Source of the DNA: Heloderma charlesbogerti
Taxonomy: Eukaryota; Chordata; Lepidosauria; Squamata; Helodermatidae
Length of the DNA: 64,000 bases
Direction: 5' to 3'
Assembly: GCA_026122225.1 (NCBI GenBank)
Contig: JANEZZ010002708.1
Coordinates: 372,001-436,000, forward strand
Part shown: piece by piece, positions 31,723 to 41,611 of the stretch
Position numbering within the stretch: the first letter of the stretch is position 1
Layout of the letters: every line of letters begins with the position of its first letter
Program-made: the position numbers and the translations under genes
The notes under the pieces: generated by a model
Seen by the model: the letters and a program-made list of their open reading frames with translations, nothing else
What the model was told of the DNA's origin: nothing
Database searches by the model: none

Positions 31723-33345
31723 CCTTAAGAACATAAGCAGAGCCCTGCTGGATCAGACCAAAGGTCCATCCAGTCCAGCATTCTGTTCGTACGGTAGCCA
31801 ACCAGCTGTTGACTGGGAACCCACAAGCAGGACACGAGTGCAACAGCTCCCTCCTGCCCATGTTCCCCAGGCAGGTGTTTTCAACTTCAGCTCTCAGAAG
31901 CCCCTGTCACCATGGCCGGTGGTCAGAAATCCTGGGAGTTACAGTCCAAAACATCTGGAGAGCTATTTCAGCCCACCCCTGCTATAAAATAACTATTTAA
32001 TACTTGCAATTATTGAATACTTGCAAGGTCCATCCAGTCCAGCATTCTGTTCGTACGGTGGCCAACCAGCTGTTGACTGGGAACCCACAAGCAGGACACG
32101 AGTGCAACAGCTCCCTCCCGCCCATGTTCCCCAGGCAGGTGTTTTCAACTTCAGCTCTCAGAAGCCCCTGTCACCATGGCCGGTGGTCAGAAATCCTGGG
32201 AGTTACAGTCCAAAACATCTGGAGAGCTATTTCAGCCCACCCCTGCTATAAAATAACTATTTAATACTTGCAATTATTGAATACTTGCAAGGTCCATCCA
32301 GTCCAGCATTCTGTTCGTACGGTGGCCAACCAGCTGTTGACTGGGAACCCACAAGCAGGGCACGAGTGCAACAGCTCCCTCCTGCCCATGTTCCCCAGGC
32401 AGGTGTTTTCAACTTCAGCTCTCAGAAGCCCCTGTCACCATGGCCGGTGGTCAGAAATCCTGGGAGTTACAGTCCAAAACATCTGGAGAGCTATTTCAGC
32501 CCACCCCTGCTATAAAATAACTATTTAATACTTGCAATTATTGCATACTTGCAAGGTCCATCCAGTCCAGCATTCTGTTCGTACGGTGGCCAACCAGCTG
32601 TTGACTGGGAACCCACAAGCAGGGCACGAGTGCAACAGCTCCCTCCTGCCCATGTTCCCCAGGCAGGTGTTTTCAACTTCAGCTCTCAGAAGCCCCTGTC
32701 ACCATGGCCGGTGGTCAGAAATCCTGGGAGTTACAGTCCAAAACATCTGGAGAGCTATTTCAGCCCACCCCTGCTATAAAATAACTATTTAATACTTGCA
32801 ATTATTGAATACTTGCAAGGTCCATCCAGTCCAGCATTCTGTTCGTACGGTGGCCAACCAGCTGTTGACTGGGAACCCACAAGCAGGACACGAGTGCAAC
32901 AGCTCCCTCCTGCCCATGTTCCCCAGGCAGGTGTTTTCAACTTCAGCTCTCAGAAGCCCCTGTCACCATGGCCGGTGGTCAGAAATCCTGGGAGTTACAG
33001 TCCAAAACATCTGGAGAGCTATTTCAGCCCACCCCTGCTATAAAATAACTATTTAATACTTGCAATTATTGCATACTTGCAAGGTCCATCCAGTCCAGCA
33101 TTCTGTTCGTACGGTGGCCAACCAGCTGTTGACTGGGAACCCACAAGCAGGATATGAGTGCAACAGCACCCTCCTGCCCATGTTCCCCAGCAACCGGTGT
33201 ACATAGGCACACTGCTTCTGATACCGGAGGTAGCATATCACAGTCATGACTAGTTGCCTTTGACAGGCAAATTCCTAGAGAAGGCTAATTCATGGAGGAT
33301 AAGGCTATCGACGGATATTAGTCCTGATGGCTCTAAGCCAGCTCC
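31723..33345 (-). mobile_element. CR1-type LINE 3' end (GTTCTTATG tail) expanded by a tandem array
   Basis: The plus strand begins 'aagaacataagcagagccctg' (abbreviated) and 'tggatcagaccaaaggtcc', the reversed tail of a CR1-like 3' UTR seen in sense at 38655-38930 and 39045-39402. It resumes at about 33191 with 'ccggtgtacataggcacac' and 'tcatgactagttgcc'. In between, five and a half 264-bp tandem units have been generated. Confidence 0.75.
31763..33191. repeat. 264-bp tandem array, five full units plus one partial
   Basis: Units start at 31763, 32027, 32291, 32555, 32819 and 33083, spacing exactly 264 bp. Each unit joins a CR1 3' segment (GGTCCATCCAGTCCAGCATT...), half of an ACAACTCCCAT-family repeat ('gggagttacagtccaaaaca') and an AT-rich junction ending 'atacttgcaa'. 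Units differ at only a few bases. Since 264 is divisible by 3, the same 76- and 86-codon frames recur in every unit; they are a consequence of the repeat, not genes. Confidence 0.97.
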
Positions 33346-33430
33346 ATTGTTCTCATGGGAGATACCAAGGACAAAACTGAGGCTTTCTGCCAGCAAAGCA
33401 GGTACTCTATCACTGAGCTATAGCCCCTCT
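33346..33430 (-). mobile_element. tRNA-derived SINE (GTAGCTCAGTGG family), 5' head
   Basis: 'gcaaagcaggtactctatca' then 'ctgagctatagcccctctcc' is the reversed tRNA-like head of the SINE family; the body is missing. Confidence 0.6.
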
Positions 33431-34321
33431 CCAAAACAGCAGGCGCCCCATGTCGATTCTATATCCAGCTTTCGTCTTTCAGCCCAAACCAGACTGCAAA
33501 CAGCAGTGCAGTGATGCGTGTGTGTGTGTGTTTTTAAAGGCAGCACTAAATAACTTTGTACAAGTTTTGACTTTACTTCAGCTTAAGCAGGCATACGCAC
33601 ACGAACATTCTGCAGTGTATTTCACTCTCAACGGTTCACCAAATGCAAGCTAGATTCTTTGCAGAAAATCTAACCCTAATGTATTTAAAAAAAAAAAAAA
33701 ATCCTAGCACTTTTGCATCTGGCTGAAACGACACATCTTTCTTTCAAGGACCCTCCCAAAGGCTCCCCGTTACCATGGTGCACCGATACTGTGCCGTTGC
33801 TGCAGTCCACGGGCCGTATTTTTCCATAATGCAGCAGGCTTTCAAAGCCGACAGTGGAATGTAGCACACTCACACAAAGTCAATGAAGTGCTGATTTTTT
33901 TCTTGTAAAGCAAAACAGCCTACTCCTGGGATTCTAAGTAGTGCTAATTATAATGAATGAAAACACCTAAACATGGCCCCTTGTCCTCCAAGCGAGAAGA
34001 AAGTGGAAAGAGAATCCAGAGAGAACAGGAAATAGAGTGTACTGGGGGTGGGGAGACAGAGGAAGATTTTAACAGGAGAAGCCAAAAAAAAATTCTACTG
34101 TGTAGAATTAGGATGGTTAATGGAAAGTTCTTCCCAGGTAGGCGACTTATTTTTAAATTTTTAGCACCTGCTGGCCAGAAAGCTGTCAATTAAAAAAAGT
34201 AATAAAAGATGCATTACTTCTTGTGGATGATAAACAATCAACATACCATCCTCTTAGCAAACCCTCCTACAGTACCAGTTTAATGGAAGTATTTTTAGGC
34301 ATAAGCTGTAAACTGCATAAG
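33431..34321. other. No gene seen
   Basis: A (GT)n run lies at 33518-33531 and an A run at 33687-33701. Opposed frames at 33944-34193 are complementary shadows without a domain. Confidence 0.35.
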
Positions 34322-34540
34322 AGAAAGTGTGGTGCACTGGTTAGGGAGCTGGACTAGGACCAAGGATACTGAGGTTCAAATCCTTACTCAGCCATGAACC
34401 TCAGGTTCACTATCTCTCTCAGCCTAACCTACCTCACAGGGTTGTTGTGAGGATAAAATAGGTGGGGGAGAGAGAATGCTATAACCACACTGAGCTCCTT
34501 GGAGAAAGGGTGGGGTATAACTGTAAACAACAATCATCTG
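34322..34540 (+). mobile_element. tRNA-derived SINE (CTCACAGGGTTG family), near complete
   Basis: The head has A box TGGTGCACTGGTTAGG and B box GGTTCAAATCC. The body has 'cagcctaacctacctcacag' and 'ggttgttgtgaggataaaa', and the tail 'tgagctccttggagaaaggg' then 'tataactgtaaa'. This order is that of a pol III SINE with a common vertebrate core. Terminal duplication not resolved. Confidence 0.8.
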
Positions 34541-34979
34541 TTGTGTAAGCATAATGCTCAGGAATGCAGGCATGATTCCTCAGGAGCAAGGGAAAGGTAG
34601 AGGAACTGCTTCCTGAGAATCTCAGCTCTCATTTTAAAAGAAAAATAAGTTTCTAGTCCTTATGGTTCTGAAGATATGATTGAAAGAGCATGGGAAATTA
34701 CGAGGGAAATCTCAGAAGCTAGTATGGTTGGGCTGAATATTTCCAGAGAGTGGAGGCTCCCGTGCCTTGTATAGCTCCTTGCCCTCCTTAGAAGTAACAG
34801 AAGCAGGATAAAGTATGCCAAGCTGTAAAAACTATGCAATTCTGCAAGGTAAGAGAAAATCATGCTAATATGCAGAATACATCTAGGATGCAGAAGAGGT
34901 TGCAGTTGGCACCACATTTCAATTTTGAATGCAAAGTGTCCATGGTCCTGATAGCACTAATAGAAGGTACTGCATCCTT
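34541..34979. other. No gene seen
   Basis: No recognised repeat or exon; short opposed frames only. Confidence 0.3.
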
Positions 34980-35150
34980 CTATTTTGCAAGTGCTTTAAA
35001 TTTATTAGTGTTCACCTTTATTACAACTGTGTGAGATACGTCACTATTATTCTCCTTATTTCTTTTTAAACAGATGGGGACTGAGGCCAAAAGCGACTTG
35101 CCAGAGGCAAGAGAATGACCCATATAGAGGTGCAGCAGTGGGTTGCCAGG
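34980..35150 (+). repeat. MIR-like fragment
   Basis: 'caagtgctttaaatttatta', 'ttacaactgtgtgagatacg', 'attattctccttatttc', 'cagatggggactgaggc' and 'gcgacttgccagaggc' follow the MIR 3' layout well. Confidence 0.65.
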
Positions 35151-35199
35151 ATGGAGAGGAGGAACTGCATATTCAAATGCTCTCCCAGCAAAACAAAAA

Positions 35200-35600
35200 C
35201 AAAACCCTCCTTGCTCATGGAACTCTAATATATAATTTATTTACTAATCAGATGTATATGCCGCTTTCCACAAAGTTTCAAAGCGATAAACATGCAGTAT
35301 TGTGTCGTCAAAACAACAATGAAATATAAGCACAAAAAAAACCCCTACACAATAATACAAATACTAATCAGTGATAGAATTGTACTCTCTGTTGTGCATG
35401 GCTGGCTAGATCACACTTCAGGGAAAGCCTGTGTGAACAGACAGGTCTTGAGCAGACGTCTAAATGTCAGAACTGAGGGGGTCTATATAATGATAGCCAG
35501 TAGAGCATTTCAGGGGGTGGCTGCTGTGAGTGTGACACAAAATGCTCTCCTGCAAGAGCTCCTGGGGTGAACTGCAGGAGCGTGTGGCAACCACCCTGAG
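35200..35600. repeat. Possible LINE/SINE-tail repeat and unassigned sequence
   Basis: 'atttatttactaatcagatg' then 'tatgccgctttccacaaag' resembles the dispersed retroposon tail type. The rest is unassigned. Confidence 0.3.
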
Positions 35601-36010
35601 GCATGTTTCCTCCGATGATCACAAAGATCTGGCAGGGACGTAAGGGGTGTAGTGATCCCTAAAATAACTTGGTCCCAAGTCGTTTAGCTAGGGCTTTAGA
35701 TCTTAACAACACCTTAAACTTGGCCCGGTAGTTCATTGCAGTTCTTTTAGCAAAGATGTGACTTGCTGTCAGAAAGAGGCCCCAGTCAGCCGCCTTGCCA
35801 CTGCGTCCTGCACCAGCTGCAGTTTCCAGGCCAAGCCCAAGAGAAGCCGCTCACAGAGCGCGTTACAATAATCTAGTTTTGAGGTAACCCATGCCTGAGC
35901 CACCGTGGCTAAGCTGTCACGGTCTAGGAATGGCTGAAGATGGTAAAAGGCACTCCTAGTCACCGAGGCCACATGAGCCGCCACTGACACAACGGTTAGT
36001 CTAGGAGTAC
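35601..36010 (-). mobile_element. L2/CR1-type LINE fragment
   Basis: The minus-strand frame 35990-35769 contains LDYCNAL and KLQLVQDAVARRLTG, hallmarks of the C-terminal part of L2/CR1-like ORF2, preceded by VTRSAFYHLQPFLDRDSLAT. The neighbouring plus-strand text 'agagcgcgttacaataatct' is the same well-spread squamate repeat. It is truncated and lacks the RT catalytic box. Confidence 0.75.
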
Positions 36011-36395
36011 CCCTGAACTACACACCGGTTCCATCAGTGGGAGCGCAACCCCGCCCACAACAGAAAACTGACCTATTTCCCAGACCTGTGGTCCACCTAC
36101 CCACAGCGCTAATGCCTTGCCAGGATTCAAACTCAGTTATCAAGCCCACCACTGCATCCAAGCGCCAGCCCAGAGCCTGCATGAAGAATGGTGAGACTGA
36201 CCCTTCTCCCTGACGTGCTAGTTTTGTACATGCAGGGAGATTTTTCCACAGATGCCCACTGGAACGTGCTGCGCCACCGCACACGCAGACATAGCTTAAA
36301 ACGGCACAGGAAAAGTTTTACCAAGCACTTCTCTTGAATGTAAAAACTGGCTCCAGTTCCTGACATGCAGACAGACCAGCCTGCCTCAACCCGAC
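36011..36395. other. No gene seen
   Basis: GC-rich sequence continuing from the LINE fragment; may be its diverged 3' or 5' continuation. Overlapping minus frames have no domain. Confidence 0.3.
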
Positions 36396-36505
36396 GCTTC
36401 CCAGATGTGTTGGACAGCAACTCCCATTACCCCCAGCAAGCACGCGTAATGGGAGTTGCAGTCCAACACCTGGAGTGCACCAGGGCTGAGGAAGTCTGGC
36501 CTAGG
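36396..36505. mobile_element. Short palindromic repeat, ACTACAACTCCCAT family, copy 5
   Basis: 'gtgttggacagcaactccca' faces 'tgggagttgcagtccaacac' across 'agcaagcacgcg'. The arms are nearly perfect complements. Confidence 0.7.
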
Positions 36506-36963
36506 CCATTCTGACCCAGGCTGTGTGTCACAGAAGGTGAAATTTAAGTATTACCAGCTACTTTGGCATGGTTTTCAAACTACACAAATCCATCCAAATT
36601 TTACGTTCTTACAGACTCACCCACATATGGGGCTGGGACAAAAAGTCCTCCGAGGCAACAGCAGCTCTGGTCTAGCCTAGTTTCCAAGTTACATGGAACA
36701 CCGCTGCCCTCTAGCGCCCAGATCAATCCACATGCCTCCTCTGCTGCCGCAGCAAAGTTAGTGGGGCTGGGGCGGGAAGAGGTCTCTTAGCAGCCAGCTC
36801 TCATGCTATGTTTGAAAGACAAGGGCACCTCTTTGTGAGTCATGACGGTATCGCTGGAGGCAGAGAACTGGGTCGGGAGCAAGCAAAACTGCAAAACTGA
36901 CACAGGAAGCTCAAACGGCCGGGGCTTGCATAGGCAAGCACCCCTGCTTTGAACGTTTACCCC
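36506..36963. other. No gene seen
   Basis: No repeat recognised; short frames only. Confidence 0.3.
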
Positions 36964-37148
36964 CAGTGGCAGGTGGTGGCTCTGAGGTCAGTGGGGCTGG
37001 GAATCCATCTCGGGTTCCACTCAGAACCAGTCAGTACTGTAACGGAGCTATCCATCTTGGTGAATCTTGGATAGATCCTTTAGAGTTCTGACTGGAACCT
37101 GGGGCAGATTCACTGCCCCACTGACATTGGAGCTATCAACTTCCTCCG
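36964..37148. mobile_element. Palindromic hAT-like MITE (CAGTGGAGG family), copy 3
   Basis: It starts CAGTGGCAGG. The right end reads CCTCCG, lacking three bases of the expected CCTCCACTG. Taking that deletion into account the flanks are tttacccc (36956-36963) and tttgcccc (37149-37156), 7 of 8 identical. This copy is shorter (185 bp) and more diverged than the others. Confidence 0.75.
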
Positions 37149-37159
37149 TTTGCCCCATG

Positions 37160-37481
37160 CCTAAACCCAACTCTGCATGATTTTTCTTCCTTTGACTGAT
37201 CCGCGGCAGACGATAACCTGCCCCTTGCTGGATTTTTATTTGCAGAATCTACCTTCCCCATGTATTTTCCTAAACCCTACCACTATACTTCTCCATTGGG
37301 GAAGGAAGGAGGGGAACATTAAATGGCCATGTGAGCAAACCCTGAAGCATTGGAGAGACACCACTGGAGAGACACCATTGGAGGGGGGTTGCATTTGCTC
37401 ACTAAGGAGACTCCCTCAGCTGTCCAGGGGTTGCCAGTTTCAAAAATGCTGAGACTGCTCCACAATACAGTAGATCATCCT
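37160..37481. other. No gene seen
   Basis: A 14-bp direct duplication 'ggagagacacca' occurs at about 37350-37380. No exon or element recognised. Confidence 0.3.
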
Positions 37482-37605
37482 CCCTCAACCTGGTGCTTTC
37501 CAGATGTGTTGGACTGCAACTCCCATAATTCCCAACCAGTATGGTCAGTGATGGGAGTTGCAGTCCAACGAATCTGGAGAGCCCCAGGTGGGGGAAGGAT
37601 GCTAT
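37482..37605. mobile_element. Short palindromic repeat, ACTACAACTCCCAT family, copy 6
   Basis: It begins 'acctggtgctttccagatgt' and ends 'atctggagagccccaggt', with inner arms 'ttggactgcaactccca' and 'tgggagttgcagtccaa'. The symmetrical ends define the element better than in other copies. Confidence 0.75.
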
Positions 37606-37649
37606 ACACTAATAGCGAACCCATTCTCTTCGGGTGGATCCTGCATAAA

Positions 37650-37915
37650 ACAGAGGTATCAAACCCAAAGTTCGCAGAACCCCAAAGTTTGCAGAAGTAC
37701 AAAAACAAATTTTTAAAAAACTTGAAGCCCTCCCCACGCCCCTCAAAAAAAGCCCAGTGAGCATTCTCAGTGGCCACAGAATGCTGACAGACTTTTGTGG
37801 GGAAACAGAAAACCAAGTGGGTGGGGGAACGGCATGGAAAACCCCAGAAAAGGGCATGGCTGGCTGGCACCCTGAACAGCAGCATTCTACGTTGCAACAT
37901 TTTGTTGGAGATCCC
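37650..37915 (+). repeat. Unnamed repeat family Q, copy 3
   Basis: It shares 'gagcattctcagtggccaca', 'gaatgctgacag', 'ggctggcaccctgaac' and 'ttgcaacattttgttg' with the other Q copies. Confidence 0.55.
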
Positions 37916-38150
37916 ATTTCTTCTTCTACAATAATGAGACAATCAGCAGACTGTACTACTCAGAATGTATAATTCAAAGTGCTCCAGAGTGCTCACAGCA
38001 TTTCATATGTATTTGTTTTATTTTATTTAAAGTATCTGTAGGCTGCCCTTAAGGGTAAAACGTGACAGGGTACATTATTTCAGTAACACCTACAAGCAAG
38101 AAAACCCGTAAGGTTAAGGTACTAAGAGTATGTCATGAAATGAAATAAAT
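37916..38150. other. No gene seen
   Basis: Low-complexity 'tttattttatttaaag' followed by a tail-like 'gctgcccttaagggtaaaac'. Unassigned. Confidence 0.3.
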
Positions 38151-38245
38151 AAAATAAAAACGAATTCATGGCTGAGGGAGGATTTGAACCAGAGATCTTC
38201 ATGCCCTCAGCCACTATATCACACCAGCTCTCCATTCCCACAGCA
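38151..38245 (-). mobile_element. tRNA-like SINE head
   Basis: On the plus strand 'gaggatttgaaccagagatc' is a reversed B box and 'ccactatatcacaccagctc' a reversed A-box region, preceded by an 'aaataaataaaataaaaacg' tract. The body is missing or truncated. Confidence 0.5.
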
Positions 38246-38654
38246 TCACAATTATCCTTCGCTTCATCGTTCTTCAGTTTGTTAGCTGACAAACATGCCG
38301 TCCATTTTGCCCACCAAGTTTAACTTGGAGGGAAACACACGCTCACACCATTCTCCCTGCTGCCACCTCTATAGGGGAGCTTTTCTGACTTAAACCCCTC
38401 AATTCTCAGCTCCTACGTTTTGTGGTCCAGATGTCTATCTGGCAGCATGCTCTGGTTATGAATCTCGATTCCACTCTTCAGCTCTGTTCTCTAACCTAAT
38501 AATCTCCAGCTGTGATCCTTTGTGTAAGGCCCGAACATAATTTCCTAATTGTGGACTCTCTGATAGTTGATAGTCAATTCCTTCCCAGAGGAAGGGTCCT
38601 GGGCATTTAACAACAAAGCGCCTCTGTCCAGAAAAGTTCCACAATCCGTATAGC
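38246..38654. other. No gene seen
   Basis: No recognised repeat or exon. Confidence 0.3.
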
Positions 38655-38930
38655 TTTATATATGGATATATATGGACAAATTCATGGAGGATAAGTCTAC
38701 TAATCCTGATGGCTATGTGCTACCTCCAGTATCAGAGGCAGCATGCCTATGTACACCAGTTGCTGGGGAACATGGGTGGGAGGGTGCTGTTGCACTTGTG
38801 TCCTGCTTGCGGGAGTCCCGTGGGCAGCTGGCTGGCCTTGGTGCGAACAGAATGCTAGACTGGATAGACCCTTGGTCTGATCCAGCAGGGCTTTTCTTAT
38901 GTTCTCATTCCATGAGAAAGGCAAGTTAGG
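38655..38930 (+). mobile_element. CR1-type LINE 3' end (GTTCTTATG tail type)
   Basis: Sense order: 'ggacaaattcatggaggata', 'ctactaatcctgatggctat', 'accagttgctggggaacatg', 'gcgaacagaatgctagact', 'cttggtctgatccagcaggg', tail 'cttatgttctcattcc'. It is 5'-truncated to the 3' UTR. Confidence 0.8.
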
Positions 38931-39044
38931 GGGGACATGGAAAGACTTCTATGAAATTTTGCATGGTGTGAGAAAGTGGATAAAGTGAAGTCATTTTTCT
39001 TCCTCTCTCATAATACTGGAACTTGGGGTCAACCAATGAAGCTG

Positions 39045-39402
39045 AATTGAGGGAGATTCAGGACAGATAAAAGAAAGGACTTCTTCACACAGTGCAGACT
39101 TAAACTATGGAATTCGCTTCCACAAGATGTAATGATGGCCACCAATTTGGATGGTTTTAAACGGGGGTTAGACAAATTCCTGGAGGAGAAGGCTATCAAT
39201 GGCTACTAGTCCTGATGACTATATGCTACTTCCAGTATCAGAGGCAGTAAATCTATGTACACCAGTTGCAGGGGAACATGGTTGTGAGTGCTGTTGCGCT
39301 CCTGTCCTGCTTGTGGGTTGGCCACCGTGTCAACAGAATACTGGACTAGATGGATGGACCCTTGGTCTGATCCAGCAGGGCTCTTCTTATGCTCTTATAT
39401 AC
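39045..39402 (+). mobile_element. CR1-type LINE 3' end, second copy
   Basis: It is slightly longer than the 38655 copy and includes 'atggaattcgcttccacaag' and 'gatggccaccaatttggatg' upstream of the shared 3' UTR. The tail is 'cttcttatgctcttat'. Two copies in the same orientation within 0.5 kb are independent insertions or a duplication. Confidence 0.8.
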
Positions 39403-39404
39403 CT

Positions 39405-39560
39405 TTATATACCATATATATTTTATTAGGCCAACTCAAAGATCACAAATATTGTGAAAGCTTTCGAGATCACCAGATCTCTTCATCAGGCAAGCTGTTA
39501 CAAAAAGCAGGATGATGTGAGTGTATGGGGTGGGGAGAGAGGAGGGAGGAAGCTGACTGG
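39405..39560 (-). repeat. Unnamed repeat ('ctttcgagatcaccagatct' type)
   Basis: 'ttaggccaactcaaagatca', 'gaaagctttcgagatcacc', 'ctcttcatcaggcaagctg' is a motif order I have seen in dispersed amniote repeats; I cannot name the family. Orientation is a guess. Confidence 0.4.
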
Positions 39561-40619
39561 ATGCTGTAGTCAAGATGTCTGCATGCTCAGAGGCTTAAAA
39601 TTATAAGGAAGAGAAGAGGTTGCTGACATTCAAACTGGGCTCTGCCAGGTGATGTGATGGTTTCAGGTTTCAGTGCCCCTAGGACCACTGGAAACATGAA
39701 AGTACCAGGTAAGTACCAGGTTGATCCTCCATTTTTGATAATATAAAATTCAGCAGAACTCAAAATTGTCTCCTTCCTTGGTTATTGCATGTTTGTGATT
39801 GGTCACTCCAAGATGATGGCGGGTCTTTTACATGACATTGTCAACCTCCAGGATGTCTCCCACACTTTGACCTTTATCCTGATTTTTTAAAGATCGGGGA
39901 TAATGCAGTAATAAATGTTAATCCACTTTAATGGACGTGCATAATTGCGCAGTTCCGCTATACCACAGCACCATCTAGTGGCTGTATAATGAAACGTGTA
40001 GAACCTACAGACAAAGAAAGTCCCCAGGGGGGGAGGGGAGCACATGCCAGCCCATGTAAGGAGACGATCTTAATCCTGCAAAGAATCTGGAAGCTGAAGG
40101 CCGGTAAGTTGTGAGATAAAAAGCCTGGTGTGGAGAAGCCCTAAGCCATCCTAAAGAAACCCTCACCCTCTACCTCCCAGCCCCCTAACAAGCTAGTGGG
40201 GGAAGTAACCGTTAGAAGTTGGATGTTTCTATCTCCCAGGCTCAAGCTGGTTCATCAGACTTCACACCACCTCACAGATTCAGTGCAACTGATAAAAAGG
40301 GAGTTTGTATCATTCCGTCACCCTGTCAGATTTTTTTCTTTACAATTATTCCTAAACCTTGACAGAAATTAAAAGCTTGTTCTTTGCATTCTTAGCACAG
40401 CAGCTCATTTCTTCTGAGAGTCAAGCCTGGCAGTTCTGAACTATACAGCCTGTTACCTAGGATACATGGCCATGTCGGTTAAACCCCCTCTCTGCTCTCC
40501 AGAAAGAGCTCTTTGATTATTCAACCAAGGTCTTGGGGCTACTTTGCATGAAAGACTCCGGTGTTATGTTTGCACCACAGGGCTGTCCCATCTGAAGGGC
40601 AACTCATGCAGGCTGAAAG
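39561..40619. other. No gene seen
   Basis: A short direct repeat 'gtaccaggtaa/gtaccaggtt' lies at 39703-39723. No exon or element recognised. Confidence 0.35.
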
Positions 40620-40830
40620 TTTATTTATTGTTTTATAATCAAGATTTATATCCTGCCTTTCTATAAAATATCCAAAGTGCCTTAAAATGAAGACTAAAAA
40701 AAAAGATGCACAGACTATAATAAAGCAACAAGAAAGGATAGTATCAAAAATTATAAATGTAAACAGTCTAAAAACAAAATGCCTAAAAGGCAGCAAGGGC
40801 ATAAAATATATTACAAATGAGATTTAGCAA
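40620..40830 (+). repeat. LINE/SINE 3'-tail-type repeat
   Basis: 'gtttatttattgttttataa', 'gatttatatcctgcctttct' and 'aatatccaaagtgccttaaa' are the typical 'tatatcctgccttt...aaag.gcttaa' signature. Confidence 0.55.
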
Positions 40831-41610
40831 GATCTCACCAAAATAAATGATAGTCTCCACTGCCTGTCCAAAAGTGAGCAGCAATGGGGGCAAGCAGCGG
40901 TCCCTTGAGAGGTTGATGGAAGTCTTGGGGCCACAGTACAAAAGGCTCCATCTTAGATATCTGCCCATCACTCTCCCACATGAGAGGGACCTAGAGCAGG
41001 TCCTCAGAATGACAAAGCTGTTTTGAGCAGGTTAGTATGGAGGAAGGCACTTCTTGGAATATTTTGAGTCCAGGATGGCTAGGACTTCAAGCAAGCAATT
41101 CTATGGCCCCTAGACATTGTCTGAGGGGCAGAGGATAGAGGTGATCCAAACCCCCTCCCCCTTGCAACTGGCACAGAAAGAACTGTGCCAGCTGGCCTCC
41201 AACATCAGAAAGTCGGACTCAGAGAGGGGGAAAAGGGGGTTGTTCCAGTGGCCAGGGAGGAGAGGTGACCAGAGATGCCAGGATATGAGCTATCCTGAGC
41301 CTCTTTCAGCCTCCTTCCCTCCCCCTCTGAAGCACCCATCTAGCAAAAAAGCTCATCTGGCAAAAAAACCCAAAACAATCACAGGACATGGAGGTAGAGA
41401 TCACCTCCGCCACTCCTCCTGCCCTGCCAACTTCAGCCCAGCAGCACCTTGGATACACAGAGGCCACCATGTTCAGAGGCTTCCATCCCACGAGGGCACA
41501 ATCCATAGGATTACGCCCTTAATTAACCAAGTCAGCACCTTGAATTGAGCCGCCAACTAATTAAGCTGTTACACAATCCAGTCAAAACCCCTTCAGAGGT
41601 GAGGATCCTA
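40831..41610. other. No gene seen
   Basis: The 143-codon frame at 41117-41548 has no domain and no splice context. The end of the region borders the BovB tail. Confidence 0.35.
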
Positions 41611-41611
41611 T

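Noticed and set aside
32004..33056. Repeated 86- and 76-codon open frames resembling a tandem gene family
   Set aside because: They recur every 264 bp because the unit length is divisible by three. The sequence is CR1 3' UTR plus another repeat; no domain or start context supports coding.
31763..33191. CRISPR-like repeat array
   Set aside because: Units are 264 bp and contiguous without spacers, and the context is vertebrate.
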